Notes under the pieces: model-generated
Told to the model about the DNA's origin: nothing
Database searches by the model: none
The model's input: the letters and a program-made list of their open reading frames with translations, nothing else
Part shown: in pieces, positions 6,790 to 14,304 of the stretch
How the letters are laid out: each line of letters starts with the position of its first letter
Position numbering within the stretch: the stretch's first letter is position 1
NCBI GenBank assembly: GCA_902797415.1
Contig: CADBSQ010000063.1
Span: 1 to 19,114 of the forward strand
Source: an uncultured Erysipelotrichaceae bacterium
Lineage (GTDB): Bacteria; Bacillota_I; Bacilli_A; RF39; UBA660
DNA: 19,114 nucleotides
Reading direction: 5' to 3'
Program-made: the position numbers and the translations under genes

Positions 6790-7353
6790 CTATTCAGCAT
6801 CGTCTTTATAAATAGATGTGAATAAATCTCCTTCGTATTTTTCTTCAAAATCAAATTCCATTTTTGGTAAATCATCAATAGTTGCCAAACCAAAATAATC
6901 TAAAAATGCACTAGTTGTTGAATAAAGGTTTGGCCTTCCTGGTAGTTTTGATTTACCGCTTATCTTTATTAAGCCCATAGATGTAAGCTTTCTAACTAAA
7001 TGACTAGATGCTACACCTCTTAAAATATCAATACTTGCTCTTGTAATTGGCTGATTATATGCAATAATGGCAAGTACTTCTAATGCTGGTGTTGATAAAA
7101 TTTTTAAATCATCTGAACCAACTAGTCTTTTATAATAATCTTTATGTTCTTTTTTAGTAGTAAATTTAAAAGCATCTCCTATAAAACTAATTCTTATACC
7201 TCGGTCATCTTTTTCATAAATCTTTTGAGCTTCTTTAAGAAGTTTTTTAGCTTCTTTCTCATCAATTTCCATACACTCACTAAGTGCCTTTAAACTAATG
7301 CCCTCATCTCCTACAACAAACAATATGCCTTCAAGTACTCCAAGTTTATTCAT
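6790..7353 (-). CDS. scpB: Segregation and condensation protein ScpB
   Basis: ScpB, 187 aa, of usual length. It is the kleisin-associated winged-helix subunit of the Smc-ScpA-ScpB condensin, which loads at the origin and compacts and separates sister chromosomes. The start is typical (LGVLEGILFVVGDEGIS). The conserved middle LEVLAIIAYNQPITRASIDILRG-type stretch (about 90-111) and the GLIKISGKSKLPGRPNLYSTT segment (about 127-148) are present. Residues after about 160 are acidic and variable. The ATG overlaps the scpA stop (ATGA, 7350-7353), so translation is probably coupled. Confidence 0.96.
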   Translation of the reverse strand: MNKLGVLEGILFVVGDEGISLKALSECMEIDEKEAKKLLKEAQKIYEKDDRGIRISFIGDAFKFTTKKEHKDYYKRLVGSDDLKILSTPALEVLAIIAYNQPITRASIDILRGVASSHLVRKLTSMGLIKISGKSKLPGRPNLYSTTSAFLDYFGLATIDDLPKMEFDFEEKYEGDLFTSIYKDDAE

Positions 7354-8072
7354 TGCCCTAGCCTACTTTCTATAATAATGTTATCAAAATTTTTAGATTG
7401 ATTAATGCTTAGAATTCCACTCTTACTCATTTCTAAAATAGATAAGAATGTAACTACTAAATAAGGTTTATCCCCTTTTTTAAATAAATCAACAAAGTTA
7501 ATTTTCTTTTTCTTTTTTAACATTTTTTTAATTTCATCAGAGCGTTTTTCAACACTTAATTCGTTGTTTGTAACTTTAGCATCAAGTGGTTTTAAATACT
7601 TTTGCCTTTTAATAACTTCATTAAATGCATTAGTTAGTTCTTTAAGTGTCGTTTCATCACTTAGTTTATCCTCTTTGTATTCTGTTAAAAGATTTGCTGC
7701 TTTAGTATAAACTTCACTTCTTTTATCGAATAAATCTTGAAATTCTTTTGTTACATTTTTATAAGCCTCATACTCCATAAGTCGTTTTCTTAAATCTTCT
7801 TCACTGCTAAATACTTCGTTTTCTACTCCGTCATCATCAATGTTAAGAAGTTTTTTACTCTTTATATGGATTAGTTCTGACGCGATAATTAAGTACTCAC
7901 TGGATACCTCTATATTTAGATTTTCTTGTTCTTTGATGAATTCTAAATACTCTTCCATAATTTCAGAAATATTTACTTCAAATATTTCTTTTTTTGAGTC
8001 CTTAACAAGTTTTAAAAGTAAATCAAGAGGCCCAGAAAAGTCATCTATAGTTATTTTAAATTCATTTGTCAC
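7350..8072 (-). CDS. scpA: Segregation and condensation protein ScpA (kleisin)
   Basis: ScpA, 240 aa, the kleisin that bridges Smc heads. The N-terminal family signature is clear: FKITIDDFSGPLDLLLKLVK, then ASELIHIKSKKLL near residues 66-78, which binds the Smc neck. A charged linker (about 80-190) leads to the C-terminal winged helix (about 190-240; VVTFLSILEMSKSG), which binds the Smc cap. The start codon is GTG at 8072, overlapping the TGA of the upstream gene as GTGA. The 3' end overlaps scpB by 4 bases. Smc itself is not in the window. Confidence 0.96.
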   Translation of the reverse strand: MTNEFKITIDDFSGPLDLLLKLVKDSKKEIFEVNISEIMEEYLEFIKEQENLNIEVSSEYLIIASELIHIKSKKLLNIDDDGVENEVFSSEEDLRKRLMEYEAYKNVTKEFQDLFDKRSEVYTKAANLLTEYKEDKLSDETTLKELTNAFNEVIKRQKYLKPLDAKVTNNELSVEKRSDEIKKMLKKKKKINFVDLFKKGDKPYLVVTFLSILEMSKSGILSINQSKNFDNIIIESRLGQ

Positions 8073-8932
8073 TTACAATCAAATCCTTCAGCATTCGTTT
8101 TAAATGATATTATGTTTGCTTTAGTGTTTGCTTCATATAAATAGTTAATATCTACCTTATATTTAGAAATAATCTTATAATCAAAAGTACTTATAAATGT
8201 GAAGTTAATATCATCTTCAGTAATTCTTGAATTTACTCCATTTAAATCGTTGAAACTTTTTTCTTTTTCTCTATATTCATTTAATACGTTTTCTTCTTTA
8301 ACGTATGTAATTTTATATTCGGTTTTTACTAATTGATTATCTTCAAAAGTATAGGTATATGTTTCAGTATTCTTAGTACATGTTAAAGTATTATTTTCTA
8401 AATTAATGTTTGGAATCGTTTCATCATCAACTCTATCGATAGCAAATGTAACAAGATCATCAATTATTATACCACTTATATCAACGTTTATAGTAGTGCT
8501 TGTCTGTGATTCAAGAATAGAATCACTCTTTAGGAATCTTCTAGTGACAAAAGATCTTTGATTGTTTTCAGTTCTATACAATTCCAAGTAGTAATGCTTT
8601 TTACTTAGATCGATTTTACCATTACTGGAATTATAAATATCTATTGATAAAGTATTACCATTAATTATAATATTTGAGAATGTTAGATTTTCAAAATTAA
8701 TAGAGTCTTCTTTTCTAAAATGATCACTTAATTTACTAATTGGTTTGTTTTCTTTTGTGATGTTTACAGTTTCATTTTTATTTCCAATTCCATAGAGCGA
8801 AGCTCTATCTTTATTATATTTTTCATAGATTTCTGGTATAAAAATAATAAAGGCTATGATTGCTCCAAAAATAAATACTAAGTATAAAGGATTTCCTGCG
8901 TTGCTTGTTTTATCATTATTTTCGTTTTTCAT
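8069..8932 (-). CDS. Single-pass membrane protein of unknown function, first gene of the scpAB operon
   Basis: I do not recognise this 287-aa protein. A short polar N-terminus (about 1-14) is followed by one strong membrane segment (about 15-33) and a long hydrophilic part (about 35-287). The latter is rich in Asn, Lys, Thr and Ile with beta-type alternation, so it is probably an extracellular beta-rich domain on a signal anchor. No catalytic motif, lipobox or sortase motif is visible, and the only Cys residues are near 180 and 286. ATG at 8932 has AAGGATG upstream. The gene has its own extended -10 promoter and terminates inside the scpA start codon, so scpA and scpB probably depend on this promoter. 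Whether it shares a function with ScpAB is unknown. Confidence 0.75.
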   Translation of the reverse strand: MKNENNDKTSNAGNPLYLVFIFGAIIAFIIFIPEIYEKYNKDRASLYGIGNKNETVNITKENKPISKLSDHFRKEDSINFENLTFSNIIINGNTLSIDIYNSSNGKIDLSKKHYYLELYRTENNQRSFVTRRFLKSDSILESQTSTTINVDISGIIIDDLVTFAIDRVDDETIPNINLENNTLTCTKNTETYTYTFEDNQLVKTEYKITYVKEENVLNEYREKEKSFNDLNGVNSRITEDDINFTFISTFDYKIISKYKVDINYLYEANTKANIISFKTNAEGFDCK

Positions 8933-8953
8933 AGTATCACATCCTTCTTTCCA

Positions 8954-8976
8954 ATTATACCATATTATTAGTAATT
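8954..8976 (-). promoter_or_regulatory. Extended -10 promoter of the unknown protein-scpA-scpB operon
   Basis: Minus strand TGG then TATAAT (-10 at 8954-8959), about 22 bases before the ATG. No clear -35; T-rich sequence is found at the expected distance. Confidence 0.5.
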
Positions 8977-8999
8977 AAAAAAGCTAGAAAATCTAGCTT
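8977..8999 (-). terminator. Terminator of proS
   Basis: Stem AAGCTAGA (8981-8988) with TCTAGCTT (8992-8999), 3-base loop, followed on the minus strand by a T6 run. The proS stop TAG (8993-8995) lies in the stem. Confidence 0.8.
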
Positions 9000-10243
9000 A
9001 ATAGGAATTTATCTAAGTCTTTTAGTTTCACTATATGCTTTTTACCTGTTTTAGTTTCTTCTATTTCTAAAGCATTTTCATCATATTCATCACCTATAAT
9101 TAAGATGTAAGGTGTACCTAAAGAGTAAGCGTCTTTTATTTTCATTCCAATGGATGCCTTACGGTCATCAATAATTGCTTTAATATTTAACTCTTCTAAA
9201 GCGTTGTATATCCCTTCTGCGGTATTTTCTTTATCCTCTTTATAAACTATTTGTAATTTATATGGTGCGATATTTTTTGGTATAGAAAAACCTTTTAGTG
9301 AACCATCTTCATTATATAATGCGTTATTTTCAATTATAGCAGCGACTATTCTACCAAGACCTATACCATAACATCCCATGTGATATGGTGCTTTTTCGTT
9401 TTCTTCAGTAGTGTAATAAAGACCCATTGGTTCAGAGTATTTTGTGCCAAGATTAAAGTTGTTTCCTACTTCAACTGAATTGTATGCTTTTAGGTTTTCT
9501 TCATTAATGTCATATTTTTCTTTGACAGCGTCTATTACTTCTTCATTTATAAATATATCTTTTTCTTCATCATGAAGTATTTTATCTTCACCTAGTTTAG
9601 TGATTACTTGGTATTCAACGCTTTCGTCTCCTCCAATATCCCCACCATCACTAATAGAAGGTTTAGCATCTAATTCTAGTCTTTCAAATATTCTTTTGTA
9701 AACATTATTCATCTTATCAAAGGTTTCTTTAAAGCTTTCTTCGTCTTTATCAAATGAGTAAGCGTCTAGCATTGTAAAGATTTTTGGTCTAAATAAGTAG
9801 CCTCTTGGTCTCATTTCATTTCGGTATTTTTCAGTTACTTGATAGTACACTGCTGGTAAATTTTTATGAGAAGGTAATCTATTTGCGCCAAATATGGCAG
9901 CAACTTCTTCTGCAGTTGGTGCAAGACCATATTCATTATCTCCATCATTTATGGTAAACATAGTACCTGTACTTAAATAGGTTTCCCACCTATTAGACAT
10001 TTCCCAGTATTTTTTAGGATGAATAGCTGGAAATACACATTCAATACAACCAGCCTTATCAAGCTCATCTATAATAATGTCTTTAACGTTTCTTTCCATT
10101 TTTGTCCATATATTACCATAACCAAATATACCACTTTCATACTGATATAATTCACCTAACTTTAATAATATATCCTCTGCAGGATAGTTATCATCAACTT
10201 CATTAAATTTAATCTTTTTAATATTAAGGTTTGATAGTTTCAT
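8993..10243 (-). CDS. proS: Prolyl-tRNA synthetase-like protein lacking the editing insertion
   Basis: Class II aminoacyl-tRNA synthetase, 416 aa; it charges tRNA-Pro with proline. Motif 2 region is at about 135-163 (YQVTEKYRNEMRPRG then DAYSF) and motif 3 at 287-304 (YHMGCYGIGLGRIVAAI), followed by an HGTP anticodon-binding domain (about 325-416; DDRKASIGMKIKDA). Ordinary bacterial ProRS is about 570 aa because of a roughly 180-aa editing (INS) domain. Here only about 25 residues lie between LGED (217-220) and EVGNNFNLGTKYSEPMG (258-274), so the domain is missing. Motif 2 also departs from the norm: REFxMKD reads KIFTMLD and EVGHIF reads EVGNNF. ATG at 10243 has GGAGG. It may be the sole ProRS of a reduced genome or a second paralogue. 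Confidence 0.88.
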   Translation of the reverse strand: MKLSNLNIKKIKFNEVDDNYPAEDILLKLGELYQYESGIFGYGNIWTKMERNVKDIIIDELDKAGCIECVFPAIHPKKYWEMSNRWETYLSTGTMFTINDGDNEYGLAPTAEEVAAIFGANRLPSHKNLPAVYYQVTEKYRNEMRPRGYLFRPKIFTMLDAYSFDKDEESFKETFDKMNNVYKRIFERLELDAKPSISDGGDIGGDESVEYQVITKLGEDKILHDEEKDIFINEEVIDAVKEKYDINEENLKAYNSVEVGNNFNLGTKYSEPMGLYYTTEENEKAPYHMGCYGIGLGRIVAAIIENNALYNEDGSLKGFSIPKNIAPYKLQIVYKEDKENTAEGIYNALEELNIKAIIDDRKASIGMKIKDAYSLGTPYILIIGDEYDENALEIEETKTGKKHIVKLKDLDKFLLS

Positions 10244-10283
10244 AATACGCCTCCAAGTAAAATAATCTTAACACATTTTAAAT

Positions 10284-10309
10284 AAAAAAAAAAGCCTAAA
10301 GGCCTTTTT
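10284..10309 (-). terminator. Terminator of the HU gene
   Basis: AAAAAGCC pairs with GGCCTTTTT with one bulged C around TAAA. A T10 run follows on the minus strand (10284-10293). It ends the HU transcript just before the proS leader. Confidence 0.7.
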
Positions 10310-10314
10310 CTATA

Positions 10315-10587
10315 TTAGTCATTTAAATATTCTTTAAGTTTTGAACCAGCTTTAAATGTTGCTACTGTCTTTTCAGGAATATGTAATTGTTTTCCTGTTA
10401 ATGGATTGATTCCATCTCTTGCAGGACGTACTTTAGAACTAAAAGTACCGAAACCAGTTAAAGTAACCTTTCCTTTTTTAATTCCTTCTTTAAGACTTTC
10501 AATAAAAGCATCTGCAGCTCTTGCTGAATCTGCTTTAGTAAAGCCAGTCTTTGCAGCAATTGCTTCAACTAATTCTGTTTTTGACAT
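10315..10587 (-). CDS. hup: DNA-binding protein HU
   Basis: HU, 90 aa, exactly the normal length. It is the histone-like dimer that bends and coats DNA. The N-terminus (MSKTELVEAIAAKTGFTKAD), the core KVTLTGFGTFSSKVRPAR and the arm segment GINPLTGKQLHIPEKTVATFKAGSKLKE are all typical, including the Pro at the arm tip region (NPLTG) and the C-terminal helix. GGGAGG precedes the ATG. The gene is single, with promoter at 10654-10682 and terminator at 10284-10309, as expected for a highly expressed housekeeping gene. Confidence 0.97.
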   Translation of the reverse strand: MSKTELVEAIAAKTGFTKADSARAADAFIESLKEGIKKGKVTLTGFGTFSSKVRPARDGINPLTGKQLHIPEKTVATFKAGSKLKEYLND

Positions 10588-10653
10588 TTATAATTACCTC
10601 CCATTATAATTTTTTATAAGGAATAATGTCAGTTTCTACTCCTTACAGTTAAA

Positions 10654-10682
10654 AGGTTATCACATTTCACAAGCAAAAACAA
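10654..10682 (-). promoter_or_regulatory. Probable HU promoter
   Basis: Minus strand TTGTTT (10677-10682), 17-base spacer ending in TGA, then TAACCT (10654-10659). It is a moderate match helped by the TGn extended -10. The leader is about 60 bases. Confidence 0.5.
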
Positions 10683-10724
10683 GGGAAAATCAGCATATTT
10701 TGGAAAAAATTATACTTTTTTCTA

Positions 10725-12203
10725 TTAAATGACTATTGCTATTAAATTGTTCGAACCTTTGTTCACGATTTTTGTAATTGTATTTGACAGTTTAAATCTT
10801 GTATTATCGGGCATCATTGATAGCTTAGCTCTAATTCCTTCTTTAACAATTTCTTCTAGACTTCTACCAAATATTTCACTTTTCCAAATACTAGTAGGAT
10901 CTTCCTTTTGGTCTTTGGTTAAATAATTTATCAGCTCTTTACTTTGTATTTCACTTCCAACAATTGGTTCAAATGTACTTTCTACATCAACTTTTATCAT
11001 ATGTATTGATGATGCAGTTGCTTTTAGCTTAACACCGTATCTGCTGCCCTGCTTAATTATTTCTGGTTTATCAAGTTTCATATCTTTAAGTTCTGGATAC
11101 ACTATTCCATAACCGGTGTTTTTAGCCATCTTAATAGCATCTTTTATTGTTTTTACCTCATCTTGGCCTTTTGAATAATCTAAAAACAATTTAAGTAGTT
11201 TGGCTTTGCTAAGTTTTTTGTCCCCCATAGCTTCTTTAAGTAAATTGTTATAAAGTTCTTTATTAGCTTCTAATTTAATAGTAACTATACCAGTGGAAGC
11301 ATCTAAACTACTTATATAGCTTTTCTCGATATACATGCTATCTTTAAAATGATTTAATATTGTATCTACATCTTTTAATTTTTCAACAGTAACAACTGAT
11401 TCTTTAATCTTATTTAAAAAATGTTTCTTTACTTCATGATTATTATCTAATACATCAATCCACTTTGGCACTCCTACTTGAATATCTAAGACTGGAAACT
11501 CCATTAAAGCTTTTTTTAAGATTTCCATGATTTCTTTTTCATTTAGTTTTTCAGCGCTTATTGGCATAACTGGTACTTTGTATTTTTCTTCAAGTTTTCT
11601 TGCTAAACTCACTGTTTCTGTATTGCTAGGATGAATTGAGTTTAGTATTATTATGAAAGGTTTTTCCATTGCTTTTAATTCATCTATTACCCTTTTTTCG
11701 GGTCCAATGTAATCACTTCTTGGTATTTCACCAAAGGAAGCATCAGTTGTAACAAGTATTCCTATAGTAGCATGATCTTTAATTACTTTTTCAGTACCTA
11801 TTTCTGCAGCTTCACTAAAGGGTAGTTCTTCCTCTGTCCAAGGTGTTTTGACCATTCGTGGATTTCCAAGTTCATCTTCGTAACCATTTGCTGATGGCAC
11901 AACGTATCCTACACAATCCACTAGTTTTATATTTGCTTTAAAATCACCTACTTTAATGTTTGCACCATTTGATGGAACGAATTTTGGTTCTGTAGTCATA
12001 ATTGTTTTACCTTGAGCACTTTGTGGTATTTCATCTAAACATCTTTTTTTCTCGTATTCATCTTCAATATTAGGTACAACTAAATTTTCAATAAATCTTT
12101 TTATAAATGTGGATTTACCTGTTCTGACAGCTCCAACAACTCCTAAGTATATTTCACCATTTCCTCTTTTTGATATAGATTCAAGTATTTTATTTTTGTC
12201 CAT
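10725..12203 (-). CDS. spoIVA: Stage IV sporulation protein A (spore coat morphogenetic ATPase)
   Basis: SpoIVA, 492 aa, the same length as the Bacillus subtilis protein. It is made in the mother cell, is anchored on the forespore by SpoVM and polymerises with ATP hydrolysis into the basement layer of the spore coat; it is also needed for cortex formation. Walker A is GAVRTGKST (24-32); other conserved stretches are QSAQGKTIMTTEPKFVPS (about 61-78), LVDCVGYVVPSANGYED (about 94-110) and TDASFGEIPRSDY (about 153-165), with a middle and C-terminal polymerisation region ending NLIAIVI. AAGGAGAG precedes the ATG. Upstream sequence resembles a sigma-E promoter (12224-12251). It is not next to other sporulation genes. 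Its intact reading frame implies sporulation, or a recently lost capacity. Confidence 0.97.
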   Translation of the reverse strand: MDKNKILESISKRGNGEIYLGVVGAVRTGKSTFIKRFIENLVVPNIEDEYEKKRCLDEIPQSAQGKTIMTTEPKFVPSNGANIKVGDFKANIKLVDCVGYVVPSANGYEDELGNPRMVKTPWTEEELPFSEAAEIGTEKVIKDHATIGILVTTDASFGEIPRSDYIGPEKRVIDELKAMEKPFIIILNSIHPSNTETVSLARKLEEKYKVPVMPISAEKLNEKEIMEILKKALMEFPVLDIQVGVPKWIDVLDNNHEVKKHFLNKIKESVVTVEKLKDVDTILNHFKDSMYIEKSYISSLDASTGIVTIKLEANKELYNNLLKEAMGDKKLSKAKLLKLFLDYSKGQDEVKTIKDAIKMAKNTGYGIVYPELKDMKLDKPEIIKQGSRYGVKLKATASSIHMIKVDVESTFEPIVGSEIQSKELINYLTKDQKEDPTSIWKSEIFGRSLEEIVKEGIRAKLSMMPDNTRFKLSNTITKIVNKGSNNLIAIVI

Positions 12204-12223
12204 AATACTCTCCTTTTCATTTA

Positions 12224-12251
12224 AGTGTATTCCTAGGTTTATAAATTATTC
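12224..12251 (-). promoter_or_regulatory. Possible sigma-E type promoter of spoIVA
   Basis: Minus strand AATACACT (12224-12231) differs from the sigma-E -10 CATACAnT by one base. GAATAATT (12244-12251) resembles the ATA-containing -35. Spacing is 12 bases, slightly short of the usual 13-14. Sigma-E control of spoIVA is established in Bacillus; the match here is only suggestive. Confidence 0.4.
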
Positions 12252-12279
12252 CAAAAGAAAAATCTTCAAACGAAGATTT
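12251..12279 (-). terminator. Terminator of the 642-aa surface protein gene
   Basis: Perfect 8-bp stem AAATCTTC (12260-12267) with GAAGATTT (12272-12279), AAAC loop, followed by TTTTTCTTTT on the minus strand. It starts at the stop codon. Confidence 0.8.
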
Positions 12280-14207
12280 CATGGCGCTATAGTAAATGGA
12301 TTATTTTGTGTACCATCACCTGTAAAGTGCGATACTGCATCAATACTAAGATTTATAACCGGTACTACTCCACCTGTATAAGTAGTCCAACCGTTAAGAA
12401 TATAACCATTGGTATTTAGATTGAAAATACCGGCATATCCATGACTATAAAAATAATGTGGAGAAATTGACCAATACCAGAACCCCTTATATAGATAAGA
12501 AACATTATTATAATCTCCACCCCATACGTTTCCTCCTATTGCTAGTTCATCCGCAGTTATTAAACCGACTGGATAAGTAAGCTTTCCATTTCCGTTTATC
12601 ACATCATTTTTTGTAAACGAATCATTTTTCTGTGGACATAATAAACTTGGATTTTTGTTTGCAGAGTTTCTTGTATATGGTGCATATAATGTATGATTTT
12701 GTCCATATCCTAAATCACTCGGTCTTGCTGTTCTATCTATTGATCTGTCATTACAGAATATTTCATCAGATATATACACTGAATATCCAGTATTTTCTAT
12801 ATTATCTTCATACCAGTTTTCTAGATATGTTTTTATGGTTGATGATTTTATATTCGCATGTGCTTGTTCATATGATGTAGATCCACCAGATGTACATGTA
12901 TAAATACAATTCCCTAAGTTATCATGGTCTGTACAAGAGCAACCTGTTGGTTTTGTAAAATCTCCATACATAAACCCAACATATCCCGCATCGTATGGAT
13001 TTCCATCTTCTCCATTAAACATACTAGTTCCAATTGATCTATCATTAGATGTTTCTCCATTTGAGTGAGCACTCGTTCCGTCATAAAGAAGCCTTAATGT
13101 TCCATCCCCATTTATTCTTATTATTCTCCAGTACATATCTTGATTTGATGCATTCTTTCCAAATTTTACATAATTATTTTGAACATTTCCTCTAAAGTAT
13201 AAACTATTCCCATAGTCATCATCCATTTTGAATATTCCTGTGTCTAAATCATCGTATTCTATTACAGTTTTGTTATTAGTTTTATATTTTATTGCTGATA
13301 GTGTTGAGTTTGATGTTATTTGAAACAATGCTGTTTGATTGCTATCATTGCGTGGACTTTCACTTGTATATAAAGCATTATAACAGTAGTACTTTCCTGT
13401 TAATCCCGTATAACACTCATTCCACTTACATGTACGAGGGTTTATAAGTGTATATCTTCCGGTAGACTCATTAAATGTATAATTATCAGCGTAAGTAATA
13501 TAACTAGTATTAGTATCTAAATTATATGTTGATTCACTATTTCCCATTCCATCATCTCTATATTTGCTTGGCATTGGTGATATGTTTGCAAAGTTTGGTG
13601 TTGCAGTTTTTATTGCATAATCATGGTTCAAACTTTGTAATTTACTAAATGTATTTTGAGCAACTACTGTTGATGATGATCTAATTCCTAGTTTAATTGA
13701 ATATGTCGCAGTAAGATTGGCATTTTGATCTCCAGTTGTTTCTTTAAAAGTTACAATCATTTTATATTCTTTTGTTTGTCCAGTTGCTATTGGAGATACA
13801 AAAATTGTTGTACCTTGATTTGTACCGTATGGCACAGGAGTCTCACCTACTACCTCGTTATTCTCATTATCTACAACTTTATAAACTAGTTCATTGTTTA
13901 CAAAGGTGTTTGAAAGTTCTTTAAATATTACCTCAAAACCAGTGGAAACTGTTCCTGTATTTTGCACTCTAAATGTTTTTTCTACAGACTCACCCAGCGC
14001 TAAATTTTTAGTAATGTTAGCACAATCACTTTGTTTGTTAGTTCCACAATCTGTATACTTTATACTTACTGTACTGGAGGTTGCATTTATTTTTTCATTA
14101 TTTGTGTTGGATACAGACACGGCAAAATACGCAAAGCTTACCATTGCGATCAAAATTAGTGCAAATAAAATAGTTAATAATGTTTCTTTTCTTACATGTT
14201 TATTCAT
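12279..14207 (-). CDS. Large exported surface protein with signal anchor and WR-I-R-NGDG domain
   Basis: 642 aa, function not established. A basic N-terminus and hydrophobic segment (about 8-30) form a signal peptide or anchor with the look of SipW/TasA-type exported proteins. Residues about 45-175 form a beta-rich domain (LALGESVEKTFRVQNTGTV; KEYKMIVTFKETTGD). After a linker comes a large C-terminal domain (about 330-642) with MYWRIIRINGDGTLRLLYDGT (about 358-377), GYVGFMYG, KTYLENWYEDN, IFCNDRS, KLTYPVGLITADE, WYWSISP and a GDGTQNNPFTI ending (about 630-640). I know similar architectures from uncultured gut Bacilli as probable cell-surface proteins. It has at least ten Cys (C54, C62, C260, C265, C275, C423, C425 and others), so disulfides are possible. 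No LPxTG sorting signal. GAGGAA precedes the ATG; good promoter at 14225-14253. A paralogue end lies at 18929 and a remnant near 6700. Confidence 0.8.
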   Translation of the reverse strand: MNKHVRKETLLTILFALILIAMVSFAYFAVSVSNTNNEKINATSSTVSIKYTDCGTNKQSDCANITKNLALGESVEKTFRVQNTGTVSTGFEVIFKELSNTFVNNELVYKVVDNENNEVVGETPVPYGTNQGTTIFVSPIATGQTKEYKMIVTFKETTGDQNANLTATYSIKLGIRSSSTVVAQNTFSKLQSLNHDYAIKTATPNFANISPMPSKYRDDGMGNSESTYNLDTNTSYITYADNYTFNESTGRYTLINPRTCKWNECYTGLTGKYYCYNALYTSESPRNDSNQTALFQITSNSTLSAIKYKTNNKTVIEYDDLDTGIFKMDDDYGNSLYFRGNVQNNYVKFGKNASNQDMYWRIIRINGDGTLRLLYDGTSAHSNGETSNDRSIGTSMFNGEDGNPYDAGYVGFMYGDFTKPTGCSCTDHDNLGNCIYTCTSGGSTSYEQAHANIKSSTIKTYLENWYEDNIENTGYSVYISDEIFCNDRSIDRTARPSDLGYGQNHTLYAPYTRNSANKNPSLLCPQKNDSFTKNDVINGNGKLTYPVGLITADELAIGGNVWGGDYNNVSYLYKGFWYWSISPHYFYSHGYAGIFNLNTNGYILNGWTTYTGGVVPVINLSIDAVSHFTGDGTQNNPFTIAP

Positions 14208-14224
14208 ACTGTTCCTCTATATTA

Positions 14225-14253
14225 ATTTTAACAAGATTAAAAACATTAATCAA
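14225..14253 (-). promoter_or_regulatory. Promoter of the surface protein gene
   Basis: Minus strand TTGATT (14248-14253), 17-base spacer, TAAAAT (14225-14230), about 18 bases before the ATG, so the leader is very short. Confidence 0.7.
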
Positions 14254-14263
14254 TATATTTAAC

Positions 14264-14288
14264 AAAAAAAAAGAATACATGTGTATTC
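14264..14288 (-). terminator. Terminator of the HerA-like gene
   Basis: GAATAC/GTATTC stem (14273-14288 overall, 4-base loop), followed on the minus strand by a T9 run, 17 bases after the stop codon. Confidence 0.75.
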
Positions 14289-14304
14289 CTTTACTATTAA
14301 TAAA

